Source of the DNA: Alphaproteobacteria bacterium
Lineage (GTDB): Bacteria > Pseudomonadota > Alphaproteobacteria > Micropepsales > Micropepsaceae
NCBI GenBank assembly: GCA_016783965.1
Contig: JADHVO010000006.1
Span: 285,559 to 349,558 of the forward strand
Reading direction: 5' to 3'
Length of the DNA: 64,000 nucleotides
In this document: piece by piece, positions 37,052-44,805 of the stretch
Layout of the letters: every line of letters begins with the position of its first letter
Position numbering within the stretch: the stretch's first letter is position 1
Program-made: the position numbers and the translations under genes
Notes under the pieces: generated by a model
Seen by the model: only the letters and a program-made list of their open reading frames with translations
Database searches by the model: none
What the model was told of the DNA's origin: nothing

Positions 37052-37849
37052 ATGAGTGCATTCAAGGACAACCTGCTCGCCGGCAAGACCGCTTTCGTCG
37101 CCGGCGGCACCAGTGGCATCAACCTCGGTATCGCCAGGCGCTATGCCGAACTCGGCGCCAGGGTCGCCGTCTGTGGCCGCAATCCGGAGAAAGCGCAGGC
37201 TGCCGCTGCCACGATCGGTCACGGCGCCATCGGTCTTTCCTGCGACGTGCGCGATTACGCCGCCATCCGCGGCGGCCTCGAACAGTCCGTCGCGAAGCTG
37301 GGCCAGCTCGACATCGTGATCTCAGGCGCCGCGGGCAATTTCGTCGCGCCCGCGCTTGGTATGTCGGCCAACGGCTTCCGCACCGTGGTCGACATCGACC
37401 TTAACGGCACCTTCAACGTCTTCCGCGCCTGCTACGATCTGCTGAAGCGCCCCGGTGCGTCGCTGATCGCGATCACCGCGGGCCAGGCCGTGAACCCGTC
37501 GATGTTCCAGGCCCATGTCTGCGCTGCAAAGGCCGGAATCAACCAGCTCATCCGCGTGCTGGCGATGGAATGGGGACCGGCCGGCGTGCGCGTCAACGGC
37601 ATCTCGCCCGGACCGATCGCCAACACCGAAGGCATGGCGCGTCTCGCACCGACGCCGGAAGCGGAAAAGGCGATCACGTCGCGCATCGCGCTCCGCCGCT
37701 ATGGCGAGGTCGGTGAGGTCGCCGAAAGCGCCGTATTCCTGGTCAGCGATTCCGCCAGATACGTCACAGGCACCATCCTCGATTGCGACGGCGGCTCGCA
37801 GCTCGGCGACGCGCGCGACCGTACGCAGGGGCAGGGCCTCGCCGGCTGA
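37052..37849 (+). CDS. 2,4-dienoyl-CoA reductase-type SDR
   Basis: 265 residues. Cofactor loop AGGTSGINLG and Arg in VCGRNPEK (NADPH preference). SGAAGNFVAPALGMSANGFR and SPGPIANTEGMARL match the animal and peroxisomal 2,4-dienoyl-CoA reductase signature, different from bacterial FadH. The usual catalytic Tyr of YxxxK is not present (HVCAAKAG), which is normal for this branch because its Tyr comes from another position. Needed for degrading fatty acids with even-position double bonds. Follows the HSD10-like gene; a GC hairpin without a T tract lies 3' of it (37877-37897). Confidence 0.87.
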   Translation: MSAFKDNLLAGKTAFVAGGTSGINLGIARRYAELGARVAVCGRNPEKAQAAAATIGHGAIGLSCDVRDYAAIRGGLEQSVAKLGQLDIVISGAAGNFVAPALGMSANGFRTVVDIDLNGTFNVFRACYDLLKRPGASLIAITAGQAVNPSMFQAHVCAAKAGINQLIRVLAMEWGPAGVRVNGISPGPIANTEGMARLAPTPEAEKAITSRIALRRYGEVGEVAESAVFLVSDSARYVTGTILDCDGGSQLGDARDRTQGQGLAG

Positions 37850-37922
37850 CCTTCCGCCGCGACAACACTATCGCGAGGCGGGCCTATTGCGCCCGCCAGC
37901 GCCGTGGCCCTTACTGAGACCA

Positions 37923-38870
37923 ATGACAAAATATCAGATCCCGAAGCCGCTGACCTCGATCGACGGCATCACCGAAGCCCTCGCCAGCGTCGGCTACATC
38001 TCCACGCAGGCGATCTCGACGACCGTCTACCTGGCGGTGCATCTGCGCAAGCCGGTGCTGGTCGAAGGCCCCGCGGGCGTCGGCAAGACCGACCTCGCGC
38101 AGTCGCTGGCGCGTGGGCTCGATTTCCCTCTGTCGCGCCTGCAATGCTACGAGGGCCTCGACGAGACCAAGGCGCTGTACGAATGGAAGTACGGCAAGCA
38201 GCTTCTCTACACCCAGATCTTGAAAGAGAAGATCCACGAGCTCACCGAAGGCGCCGACAGCCTCGAGGCGTCGCTGAAGAAGCTGGGCGATTTCCAGGAC
38301 GTCTTCTTCAGCCGCGACTTCCTCGAACCGCGTCCTATCCTCAAGGCAATGGAGCAGAAGACCGGTTCCGTCCTTCTCGTCGACGAGATCGACAAGTCGG
38401 ACGAGGAGTTCGAAGCCCTGCTGCTCGAAATCCTCTCCGAGTATCAGGTGACGGTGCCGGAGATCGGCACGATCGCGGCCAAAGTGCCGCCGATCGTCAT
38501 CCTCACCTCGAACAACGTGCGCGAGCTGGGCGACGCGCTGAAGCGCCGCTGCCTGCACCTGCACATCGGCTTCCCCGAGCAGGTGCGCGAGCAGCGCATC
38601 GTGCGCGCCCGCGTGCCTGATGTCGGCCAGAAGCTGCTGGAGCAGGTCGTCGCCTTCGTCGACAAGGTGCGCAACGAAAAGCTGCGCAAGCCGCCGTCGA
38701 TCAGCGAGACGGTGGACTGGGCCCGCACCCTCGTGCTCCTCCACGCCGAGGAGCTTGAACCCCGGATCGTGCAGGACACGCTCGGTGTGCTCCTCAAACG
38801 CCAGGGCGACATCGCCGAGATCGTCGACAGGGTTGACGAGCTGCTGGTCGAATCCGTGGCCGGCGCCTAA
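37923..38870 (+). CDS. MoxR-family AAA+ ATPase
   Basis: 315 residues. Walker A EGPAGVGKTDLAQ, Walker B LLVDEIDKSDEEFE, sensor-1 LTSNNVRELGDALKRRC with the arginine finger. MoxR ATPases act with VWA-domain partners to insert metal cofactors or assemble complexes. The VWA/CoxE gene starts 2 nt after its stop. The ATG at 37923 gives the family's normal N-terminus; its ribosome site is weak. No CO dehydrogenase structural genes are nearby, so the target is not coxLMS in this window. Confidence 0.92.
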   Translation: MTKYQIPKPLTSIDGITEALASVGYISTQAISTTVYLAVHLRKPVLVEGPAGVGKTDLAQSLARGLDFPLSRLQCYEGLDETKALYEWKYGKQLLYTQILKEKIHELTEGADSLEASLKKLGDFQDVFFSRDFLEPRPILKAMEQKTGSVLLVDEIDKSDEEFEALLLEILSEYQVTVPEIGTIAAKVPPIVILTSNNVRELGDALKRRCLHLHIGFPEQVREQRIVRARVPDVGQKLLEQVVAFVDKVRNEKLRKPPSISETVDWARTLVLLHAEELEPRIVQDTLGVLLKRQGDIAEIVDRVDELLVESVAGA

Positions 38871-38872
38871 CC

Positions 38873-40213
38873 GTGGAACGGGTTCTCGCCGCCTTCGTGC
38901 GCGCGCTGAGAGCCGCGGGCTCGCCCGTCTCGACGTCCGAGACCATAGACGCGGTTAAAGCCGTGGCCTTCGTCGGCTACGGCGACCGCCAGGTGCTGAA
39001 GGACACGCTGGGCGCCGTTCTGGCCAAGTCCGAAACCGAAAAGCAGACGCACGACGCGCTGTTCGAACTCTACTTCAACCGCGATGTTCCTCCGCCCGAG
39101 GCACTGACCGAGGCAGCGGGCGAGGGCAATAGCGACGATTTCGACGACCTCGACGTCGAATCCCTGATGAACCTTGCCGCCAACGGCGGCCAGAACGCTG
39201 CTGCGGCCATTGAACGGGCCGCCGCCGCGGCGGGTGCCGAGAGCATCCGCTTCGCCACCCAGGTCCCGCACTTCGTCCGCCGCACCTTGCAGCTGCTCGG
39301 CATCGACCATCTCGACCAGCGCATCCTTGAGCGCCTCCAGCAAGCGGGCGCAGAGGACGACCGGCAGACCCAGGCGATGATGGCCGCGCGCGATAGGCTG
39401 CAACGGCGCGCGCGCGAGCAGGTGCAGCGCTATTTCGAAATCTACGGCAAGAGCGCGACCGAGAACTTCATGAACGACGTCGTTGCCAATCGCGCCATCG
39501 AGAAGCTGAGCGAGCATGATGAGGCGCGCATGCACACGCTCGTCGCGCGCCTCGCCAAGCGCCTGGCCGACAAGCATGCGCGCCGCCGCCGCCTCAAGAA
39601 CCGCGGCATGCTCGACATCCGCAAGACCATCCGCCGCGCCACCGCGCATGACGGCGTGCCCTTCGACCTCGCCTGGAAGTTCAAGAAAAAGGACCGGCCC
39701 AAAATCGTGGTGCTCTGTGACGTCTCGGGCTCGGTCGCGCGGTACGTCACATTCCTGCTGATGCTGCTCTATGCGCTGCACGAGAAGGTCGCCGACCTGC
39801 GCGCCTTTGCCTTCTCCGCCCATCTTGCGGACGTAGACGAGACGCTGCGCAACAACGAATTCGAAACCGCGATGACGCAGATCCTGCGGACCGTCGCCGG
39901 CACCACAGACTACGGCAAGGCGCTCTCCGACCTGATGGAGACCGACTTCGAGGGCGTCATCGACCGCCGCACCACGGTTCTCGTCCTGGGTGACGCCCGT
40001 TCGAACTATGGCAATCCACGCCTCGATCTCTTCCGTGAGATCGCCGACCGCTCCAAACGCATCGTCTGGCTCAATCCCGAACTTCCCGCATTGTGGGGTT
40101 TCGGCGACAGCTGCGTCTATCAGTACAAGCCGTTCTGCACGACGCTGACGCACTGCGCCACCGTCGCCGACATCGAGCGCGCCATCGACGACATCCTCAA
40201 GGCCTATGACTGA
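38873..40213 (+). CDS. VWA domain-containing CoxE-like protein
   Basis: 446 residues from GTG 38873. The N-terminal half is helical with an acidic segment (DDFDDLDVESL) and an Ala-rich stretch. The C-terminal half (about 270-446) is a von Willebrand factor A domain with the metal-ion-dependent adhesion motif LCDVSGSVARY. Partner of the upstream MoxR ATPase in the MoxR/CoxE chaperone type. Its 3' end overlaps the convergent L,D-transpeptidase gene by 10 nt. Confidence 0.9.
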   Translation: MERVLAAFVRALRAAGSPVSTSETIDAVKAVAFVGYGDRQVLKDTLGAVLAKSETEKQTHDALFELYFNRDVPPPEALTEAAGEGNSDDFDDLDVESLMNLAANGGQNAAAAIERAAAAAGAESIRFATQVPHFVRRTLQLLGIDHLDQRILERLQQAGAEDDRQTQAMMAARDRLQRRAREQVQRYFEIYGKSATENFMNDVVANRAIEKLSEHDEARMHTLVARLAKRLADKHARRRRLKNRGMLDIRKTIRRATAHDGVPFDLAWKFKKKDRPKIVVLCDVSGSVARYVTFLLMLLYALHEKVADLRAFAFSAHLADVDETLRNNEFETAMTQILRTVAGTTDYGKALSDLMETDFEGVIDRRTTVLVLGDARSNYGNPRLDLFREIADRSKRIVWLNPELPALWGFGDSCVYQYKPFCTTLTHCATVADIERAIDDILKAYD

Positions 40214-41784
40214 CGCGCCGGCTTGCGCGGGCGCTGCGGCCTCTGCGGTGCCATGGTGTTCGACGCGCTAGGCTTTGCCATCGTGGCCAGCAGCGGCGCA
40301 TCGCGGTTGTATATATCCGGGCGGAACCCTGTGTTGCCGTTTGCGTCGGCGATTGCCGTCGAATACACGATGTACACGGCCAGCGGATGGTCCAGTGTGA
40401 TCTTGGTCGTGTCACCGGTCGCGATCGCCTCGTCGATCGTCTCCTTGCCGTCGGTCGGATCGTTCGTCAGCACCAGCGATGCCAGCGCCGCGATTTTCTC
40501 CACGCGCACGCAGCCATTGCTCGCCTCGCGGTTGGCCTGCGTGAACAGCTTCTTGTTGGGCGTGTCGTGCAAATACACGTCGAAGTCGTTGGGCATGTCG
40601 AGCATGATCCGCCCGAGCACGTTGTCCGGCCCCGGCGGCTGTTGCAGCGCCACCTGGTTCGCCGGAAGCTTGCGCCAGTCGACGCCGGGGCCGCTTACCA
40701 GGACGAAGCCGCGGGTTTGCAGGTAGTTCTTGTCCCGCCGCAGATGCGGCAGCACCTGCCGTGCCGCGATGTCTCCGGGAATGTCCCAGGCGGGGTTGGC
40801 GACGATGGCGCGCACCTCCGTGCGCAGAATCGGTGTCGGGGTTGATGCCTTGCCGATCACGACTTTGGAATGCAGAACCACATGCTGGCCGACAACATAG
40901 TCGGCGGACTGGTCCGGGACATTCACGCGGATGTAGCGCGTTTCCAGATTGCGGGGCATCCAGCGCCAGCGCTCCATGCTGGCGATGATGGCCTTCACGC
41001 GTGCGGACGCCGGAATGTTGAGCTGCTTGAGCGTAGCAGGCCCGGCATGGCCGTCGACCGGCAGGCCGTTGCGTTCCTGGAAGCGCGTCACTGCCGCCGC
41101 GACGTCGACGTCCGACGGATCGATGATTTCGGAGAACGCGCTGTCCTCAAGCGCGAGCCGGTGCGCCAGCCCCGCGGTATTCTTCGCGGTTACGGCCGGC
41201 CACCCGCCTGCCGTGACGACGTCGCGATAGCGTTGGAGCGCGGCAACCAGGCCGCGATACTCAGGTTGCGGCGGTGGCAGCGCGGCGAGCATCGCCGGCA
41301 CGGAATGATGCGCGAGCGCCTGGCTCAGCATCCATCCGAAATCGAACGTGCTCGGCGGCAGGCGCACATCCTTGTAGACGCGGCCCGGTGCGACACGGCC
41401 GAGCCGCACGTCATAGGCGTAGCGGAACAGCGCTTCGGTGCGCGCGATCTCCCGGTCTGCGCCCTTGAGTTTGGCGCTGACGCTGTAATCTTGCGGCCGA
41501 AGGCCCTGGTCGCCGGCATGTGAGAGGACGTCATCCACCTCGCCGTTGACGTGGGGATCGATCCATGCCGGTTTGAAGTCGCGTGTGGCATAGAACGATG
41601 CAACCTGGCCGCGAATGCCTGTGTCGTCCCGCTTCGAAAGATGGTTACGAAGCGCGTCGCTGCTCGGCGCGCTAACCATGTCAGCAGGAGGAGAATCGTC
41701 CGCAGCCAGATCGTCCCCGGCGAGGGCCGGCCCGGAGAAATTCATCAGCAGCGGGAACAAAAGAGCGGCAACGATTTTTGACAT
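40204..41784 (-). CDS. L,D-transpeptidase (YcbB/LdtD-like), periplasmic
   Basis: 526 residues. Signal peptide (MSKIVAALLFPLLMNFSGPALA), a helical scaffold domain, a peptidoglycan-binding repeat near 230-250 (FQERNGLPVDGHAGPATLKQL), then a YkuD catalytic domain from about 280 with the Cys motif SNGCVRVEK (about 423). This layout matches large YcbB-type enzymes that form 3-3 peptidoglycan cross-links. GGAGGGG lies 10 nt before the ATG at 41784. Divergent from the small lipoprotein gene, so the two share a promoter region and possibly an envelope function. Confidence 0.92.
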   Translation of the reverse strand: MSKIVAALLFPLLMNFSGPALAGDDLAADDSPPADMVSAPSSDALRNHLSKRDDTGIRGQVASFYATRDFKPAWIDPHVNGEVDDVLSHAGDQGLRPQDYSVSAKLKGADREIARTEALFRYAYDVRLGRVAPGRVYKDVRLPPSTFDFGWMLSQALAHHSVPAMLAALPPPQPEYRGLVAALQRYRDVVTAGGWPAVTAKNTAGLAHRLALEDSAFSEIIDPSDVDVAAAVTRFQERNGLPVDGHAGPATLKQLNIPASARVKAIIASMERWRWMPRNLETRYIRVNVPDQSADYVVGQHVVLHSKVVIGKASTPTPILRTEVRAIVANPAWDIPGDIAARQVLPHLRRDKNYLQTRGFVLVSGPGVDWRKLPANQVALQQPPGPDNVLGRIMLDMPNDFDVYLHDTPNKKLFTQANREASNGCVRVEKIAALASLVLTNDPTDGKETIDEAIATGDTTKITLDHPLAVYIVYSTAIADANGNTGFRPDIYNRDAPLLATMAKPSASNTMAPQRPQRPRKPARQS

Positions 41785-41954
41785 GCGTGCGTTTCCCCTC
41801 CGGTCGGTTCCGATAGTTGCCACCACGCGCTAACGCACGAACACGCAAATCGGTTTTGACCTTGGTGCAATTGTTCCACCCGCGGGGGGAACTCAGAACG
41901 TCGAGCGTGCAGACCGGCGTCCGGTCTGCGCGTCTCGAACGACGGAGCGTGAGT

Positions 41955-42227
41955 ATGCAAAACCTGATTACAAAGAGTGTTTCGATTGCGGTCGTGGGCG
42001 GTGCGCTGCTGCTGGGCGGTTGCGCGAGCGAAGAGGATGTTCATCGCGCACAGGCCACTGCCGACCAGGCCCTGGAAGCCGCACACGGCGCGCAGGCTGC
42101 TGCGGATCACGCGCAGCAGACCGCCGACCAGGACCGCGCCGACATTAACGCGCTCAGCGGCCGGGTGACAACCATCGAGCAGGAGATGGATGCCTACAAG
42201 GCGCGCCATCACGGTCAGCGCGGCTGA
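41955..42227 (+). CDS. Small Ala-zipper lipoprotein (Lpp/OprI-like)
   Basis: 90 residues. Basic N-terminus, hydrophobic core, and a lipobox LLLGGC (Cys about 25), then an Ala-rich heptad region (ATADQALEAAHGAQAAADHA) that would form a coiled-coil as in Braun-type lipoproteins. The C-terminus ends in HHGQRG and not Lys, so covalent attachment to peptidoglycan as in E. coli Lpp is not indicated. GGAG precedes the ATG at 41955. Its neighbour across the promoter is an L,D-transpeptidase, the enzyme class that attaches Lpp elsewhere. Confidence 0.75.
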   Translation: MQNLITKSVSIAVVGGALLLGGCASEEDVHRAQATADQALEAAHGAQAAADHAQQTADQDRADINALSGRVTTIEQEMDAYKARHHGQRG

Positions 42228-42281
42228 GCGATCGTGTATTGCACCGGCCGGCGGGAATTGCCGTTCTCTCCGGCCGGTAAT

Positions 42282-42293
42282 TTCACATGTGAA
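42282..42293. promoter_or_regulatory. Perfect 12-bp palindrome TTCACATGTGAA
   Basis: A perfect inverted repeat in the gene-free stretch after the lipoprotein gene. It could be an operator for a dimeric regulator, but no promoter or gene is placed clearly around it. A repeated 11-mer TTATCGAACAC occurs nearby (about 42323 and 42416). Confidence 0.25.
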
Positions 42294-42349
42294 CTGGACA
42301 AACCGCGTAACGACAGGTCGGTTTATCGAACACAGAGGCGCTTTGCTAA

Positions 42350-42379
42350 AGCGGGCGAAGCGCTAGCCCGCTATTTTTT
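42350..42379 (+). terminator. Rho-independent terminator downstream of the lipoprotein gene
   Basis: 7-bp stem AGCGGGC/GCCCGCT (42350-42356, 42366-42372) with a 9-nt loop, followed by ATTTTTT. It lies 120 nt after the lipoprotein stop. Confidence 0.6.
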
Positions 42380-42525
42380 GGCTCGTGTCGATCCATGGCG
42401 ATCAGATCAAGGCAAGTTATCGAACACGTCAAGATCGACCCCATCTCCGCGGCGTGGAGCGGTGCGGCACAGCCTGCAGCGCCACTACTTCCACATCCTC
42501 ACGGAGCAGGGCCAAACGCACGCCG

Positions 42526-42693
42526 TCAATTGCGCAATTCCACGGCGTCCGTCTTGCGTAGACGGTTAGCGATATTGAGATAGGTCTGGCGCAGCTTCAG
42601 GAGCTCGCGCTGCACAAGCTCGTCGCGCGCGAGATTCGCCAGTGTCACGCACTCGCGCGCACGCTCCTCGTAGCCTTCAGCACTATAGATCAT
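42526..42693 (-). CDS. Small conserved-type protein (55 residues)
   Basis: Short gene with a strong ribosome site (GGGAGGAG) before the ATG at 42693. The peptide opens MIYSAEGYEERARECVTLAN and is one long helix with regularly spaced Leu and Arg. It resembles the short YRxxAxECxxLAxxA-type proteins common in Rhizobiales (recalled family resemblance). No catalytic motif. It starts 54 nt before the FixK-type box at 42748-42761 on the opposite strand, so that symmetrical box could control it too. Function unknown. Confidence 0.55.
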   Translation of the reverse strand: MIYSAEGYEERARECVTLANLARDELVQRELLKLRQTYLNIANRLRKTDAVELRN

Positions 42694-42747
42694 GGCAGGC
42701 TCCTCCCGGCGGCGCGGCAGCTTGAAGCAGCAACCGCGTGACGATCA

Positions 42748-42761
42748 TTGATCTGGCGCAA
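42748..42761. promoter_or_regulatory. FixK-type box TTGATCTGGCGCAA
   Basis: Fits TTGA-N6-GCAA, the FixK2-like variant of the FNR site. It lies 55 nt before the ATG of the 42-residue membrane protein, a usual activator distance, and between two divergent small genes. Confidence 0.55.
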
Positions 42762-42816
42762 TGTGTGCCGCGGTCGCGTCGGCACCGTCGCACCCGTCTT
42801 CGAAAAGGGGTTTTGA

Positions 42817-42945
42817 ATGCCGGCTGAGAGCTTGACGGTAACGGTGTTTGTCATCGGAATATTTGTCCTGTTTGGCGGCTGTCTGGCTTGGGCCGAGTGG
42901 AACAGCCGGCTCGGGCCCCGCCACCCGCGAAACGATCGCCCCTAG
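42817..42945 (+). CDS. Small single-span membrane protein (42 residues)
   Basis: ATG 42817 with AAGGGG 6 nt upstream. The peptide has one transmembrane helix (about 6-27: LTVTVFVIGIFVLFGGCLAW) and a short basic tail (NSRLGPRHPRNDRP). It is preceded at normal spacing by a FixK-type box and sits within the fix/cco region, so expression at low oxygen is likely. Size and layout recall the single-span subunits or assembly factors of terminal oxidases, but there is no specific homology I can name. Confidence 0.6.
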   Translation: MPAESLTVTVFVIGIFVLFGGCLAWAEWNSRLGPRHPRNDRP

Positions 42946-42949
42946 CCGG

Positions 42950-43621
42950 TCAGTCGTCCGCCATTGAGGCGCGCCGCAGCGCGGCCTCATCGTGCACGAT
43001 GACAGCGTGACGGCCCGGTATCGCGATGACGCCTTCACGCTTCAGCGCGCTCAGCTCGCGGCAGATGGTCTCGACAGTGAGGCCCAGATAATCGGCCATG
43101 TCCCGGCGCGTCATCGGCACGGCGATGGTCGAAAGATTGTCGCCCTTTCGGCGCTCGATGAGCTCCACCAGAAAGGATGTTACGCGCTCCCGCGCGCTCT
43201 GGCGCCCAAGGATGATGAGATGGTTCTGCGCCGCCCACAGGTCGTGGCGCAGCGTCGCGTACAACTCCGCCCGGACGTCATGGTCTTCGTCGCCGAGCCG
43301 CTCGAGTCGGTTGCGGGCATAGCTGATCGCCGTGGTGTCGTTCAGCGCTTCCGCCGTCAGGGCATGATGACCGAGCCAGTCGAAGCCGAAATAGTCGCCC
43401 GGAAGCGCGAACGCGGCGATCTGGCGCCGTCCGTCCGGCATCATCTTGCAAAGCCGGACGCCGCCGCTGACCACCTTGTAGGCGCGGTCCGCGTCGTCGC
43501 CTTCGGCGAAGATCGTGTTGTTGCGCTCGAACAGCGACACCGTGCCGATCGCCCCTAGCGCCGTGTTGCTGAATTTCGGGCGCGGCGCGCGCTGGGTCGT
43601 TGCGGCCTGTAGAGCGTACAT
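42950..43621 (-). CDS. fixK: FixK-type Crp/Fnr transcription activator
   Basis: 223 residues from ATG 43621. Effector domain (FERNNTIFAEGDDADRAYKV, GGVRLCKMMPDGRRQIAAF), long dimer helix, and helix-turn-helix MTRRDMADYLGLTVETICRELSAL whose recognition helix has the FNR/FixK E-x-x-x-R spacing. Only two cysteines and no N-terminal cluster, so it is FixK-like and not an oxygen-sensing FNR. Genes and boxes in the following 17 kb are its likely regulon. Its start lies next to the receiver, fixJ and fixL genes on the same strand. Confidence 0.85.
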   Translation of the reverse strand: MYALQAATTQRAPRPKFSNTALGAIGTVSLFERNNTIFAEGDDADRAYKVVSGGVRLCKMMPDGRRQIAAFALPGDYFGFDWLGHHALTAEALNDTTAISYARNRLERLGDEDHDVRAELYATLRHDLWAAQNHLIILGRQSARERVTSFLVELIERRKGDNLSTIAVPMTRRDMADYLGLTVETICRELSALKREGVIAIPGRHAVIVHDEAALRRASMADD

Positions 43622-43719
43622 GACGAACTGCCTCTTCGATGACGGAAGACAGGCTCGCCGGACAGCGCGGCCGAAACTATTCGGAAGCACCGCAAAGCGG
43701 CCGCGGCAGCCGTCTGGAA

Positions 43720-44130
43720 CTACGTACGTAGTTCGCTGTCACCCGGGCAAGAGATTGCCCTCAGCACGGCAGCGACGAGATTTTCCGGGCTCAATGGCTT
43801 GGTCAGCGTTTCGTTTATCGCGGCACGCCGGATGCGCGGCAGCAGATGTGCTACCGGCTGTCCCCAAATCAGCACGGCCGGCTTGGAATATGCACGCCGC
43901 CGCAGCAGTTCGACCAGTTCCAGCCCGCTGAGCAATGGCAGATGTTGGTCGACAACCAGGCAGTCATAGGTGTCGACCTGCCCGCGCACCAGGAAATCGC
44001 TGGCGCTGCCGAAACTCGTCACCTCGTAGCCTTGCCGTTCGAGCGACAGGCGCAGCGCATCCGACACCGCCACGTCGTCTTCAAGAAGGCAGACGCGATA
44101 GCGCTTGCTGGGTGATGGCATTTGCAGCAT
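43720..44130 (-). CDS. Stand-alone receiver response regulator
   Basis: 136 residues. Receiver fold with LLEDDVAV, phosphoacceptor Asp61 in LVVDQHLPLLSG and Lys in LTKPLSPEN. The conserved Thr/Ser after strand 4 is replaced: the segment reads VLIWGQP, with Trp where a Thr or Ser is expected, which may alter activation. No output domain. A near-perfect FNR/FixK site lies 59 nt upstream of the ATG at 44130. Located between fixK and fixJ, it could modulate FixL/FixJ phosphoflow, as FixT-like or receiver-only proteins do elsewhere (inference). Confidence 0.8.
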   Translation of the reverse strand: MLQMPSPSKRYRVCLLEDDVAVSDALRLSLERQGYEVTSFGSASDFLVRGQVDTYDCLVVDQHLPLLSGLELVELLRRRAYSKPAVLIWGQPVAHLLPRIRRAAINETLTKPLSPENLVAAVLRAISCPGDSELRT

Positions 44131-44189
44131 GAACGACTGCAGTCCTTGGCGCGATCTTACAAACTTGCGCGGCGCATGACGTTCCGTCG

Positions 44190-44203
44190 CTGATCCGGAT
44201 CAA
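44190..44203. promoter_or_regulatory. FNR/FixK-type box CTGATCCGGATCAA
   Basis: One mismatch from TTGAT-N4-ATCAA, overlapping the fixJ stop codon. It lies 59 nt before the ATG of the single-domain receiver at 44130 on the minus strand. Confidence 0.5.
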
Positions 44204-44805
44204 GAATGTCTGTCGCTGCCCATCGACAGCCGCACGAGATCGGCGAGGTTCCGCGCGCCCAGCTTGCTCATCACGCGGGCACGATGCGTCTCCGCCGTGC
44301 GCACGGAGATTCCGAGCTGGTGCGCCACGACTTTGTTCTGGTGGCCTTCAGTGAGAAGCCGGAACACCTCAAACTCACGCTCGGTTAACACTTCATGCGG
44401 GTCGCTCGGTGGGACTGTCTTACCTATGCCAGCCGCGCCATCCAGAAGGGCGCGCCTTATCGCGTCCAGCAGGGCCGGCTTTTCGAACGGCTTTTCGAGG
44501 AAGTCGATCGCACCCGCTCGCATTGCCCGTACGGCCATCGGAATGTCGCCGTGGCCCGTCATGATGATGACCGGCAGATCCGGCCACCGCCGCGCGATCT
44601 CGCGCTGCAGCGTGAAGCCATCCATTTCCGGCATGCGCACATCGGCAAGCACACAGGCGCGCTCGCGCGGCACGGCCCCATTGAGGAAGGCGCGCCCAGA
44701 CTCGAAATCCTTCACCTGATAACCCGCACGCCCCAGAAGAAGCCCAAGGGACTCGCGCACATCCGCATCGTCGTCGACGACGAACACCAGTTCTTTCTCG
44801 CTCAT
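44200..44805 (-). CDS. fixJ: FixJ response regulator
   Basis: 201 residues. Receiver with VVDDDADVRES, Asp55 in VLADVRMPEMDG, Thr in IIMTGHGD and Lys in LEKPFEK; then a LuxR/FixJ helix-turn-helix (LTEREFEVFRLL, ISVRTAETHRARVMSKLG). When phosphorylated by FixL it would activate fixK. Its ATG overlaps the fixL stop by 4 nt (translational coupling), the standard fixLJ layout. Confidence 0.93.
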   Translation of the reverse strand: MSEKELVFVVDDDADVRESLGLLLGRAGYQVKDFESGRAFLNGAVPRERACVLADVRMPEMDGFTLQREIARRWPDLPVIIMTGHGDIPMAVRAMRAGAIDFLEKPFEKPALLDAIRRALLDGAAGIGKTVPPSDPHEVLTEREFEVFRLLTEGHQNKVVAHQLGISVRTAETHRARVMSKLGARNLADLVRLSMGSDRHS

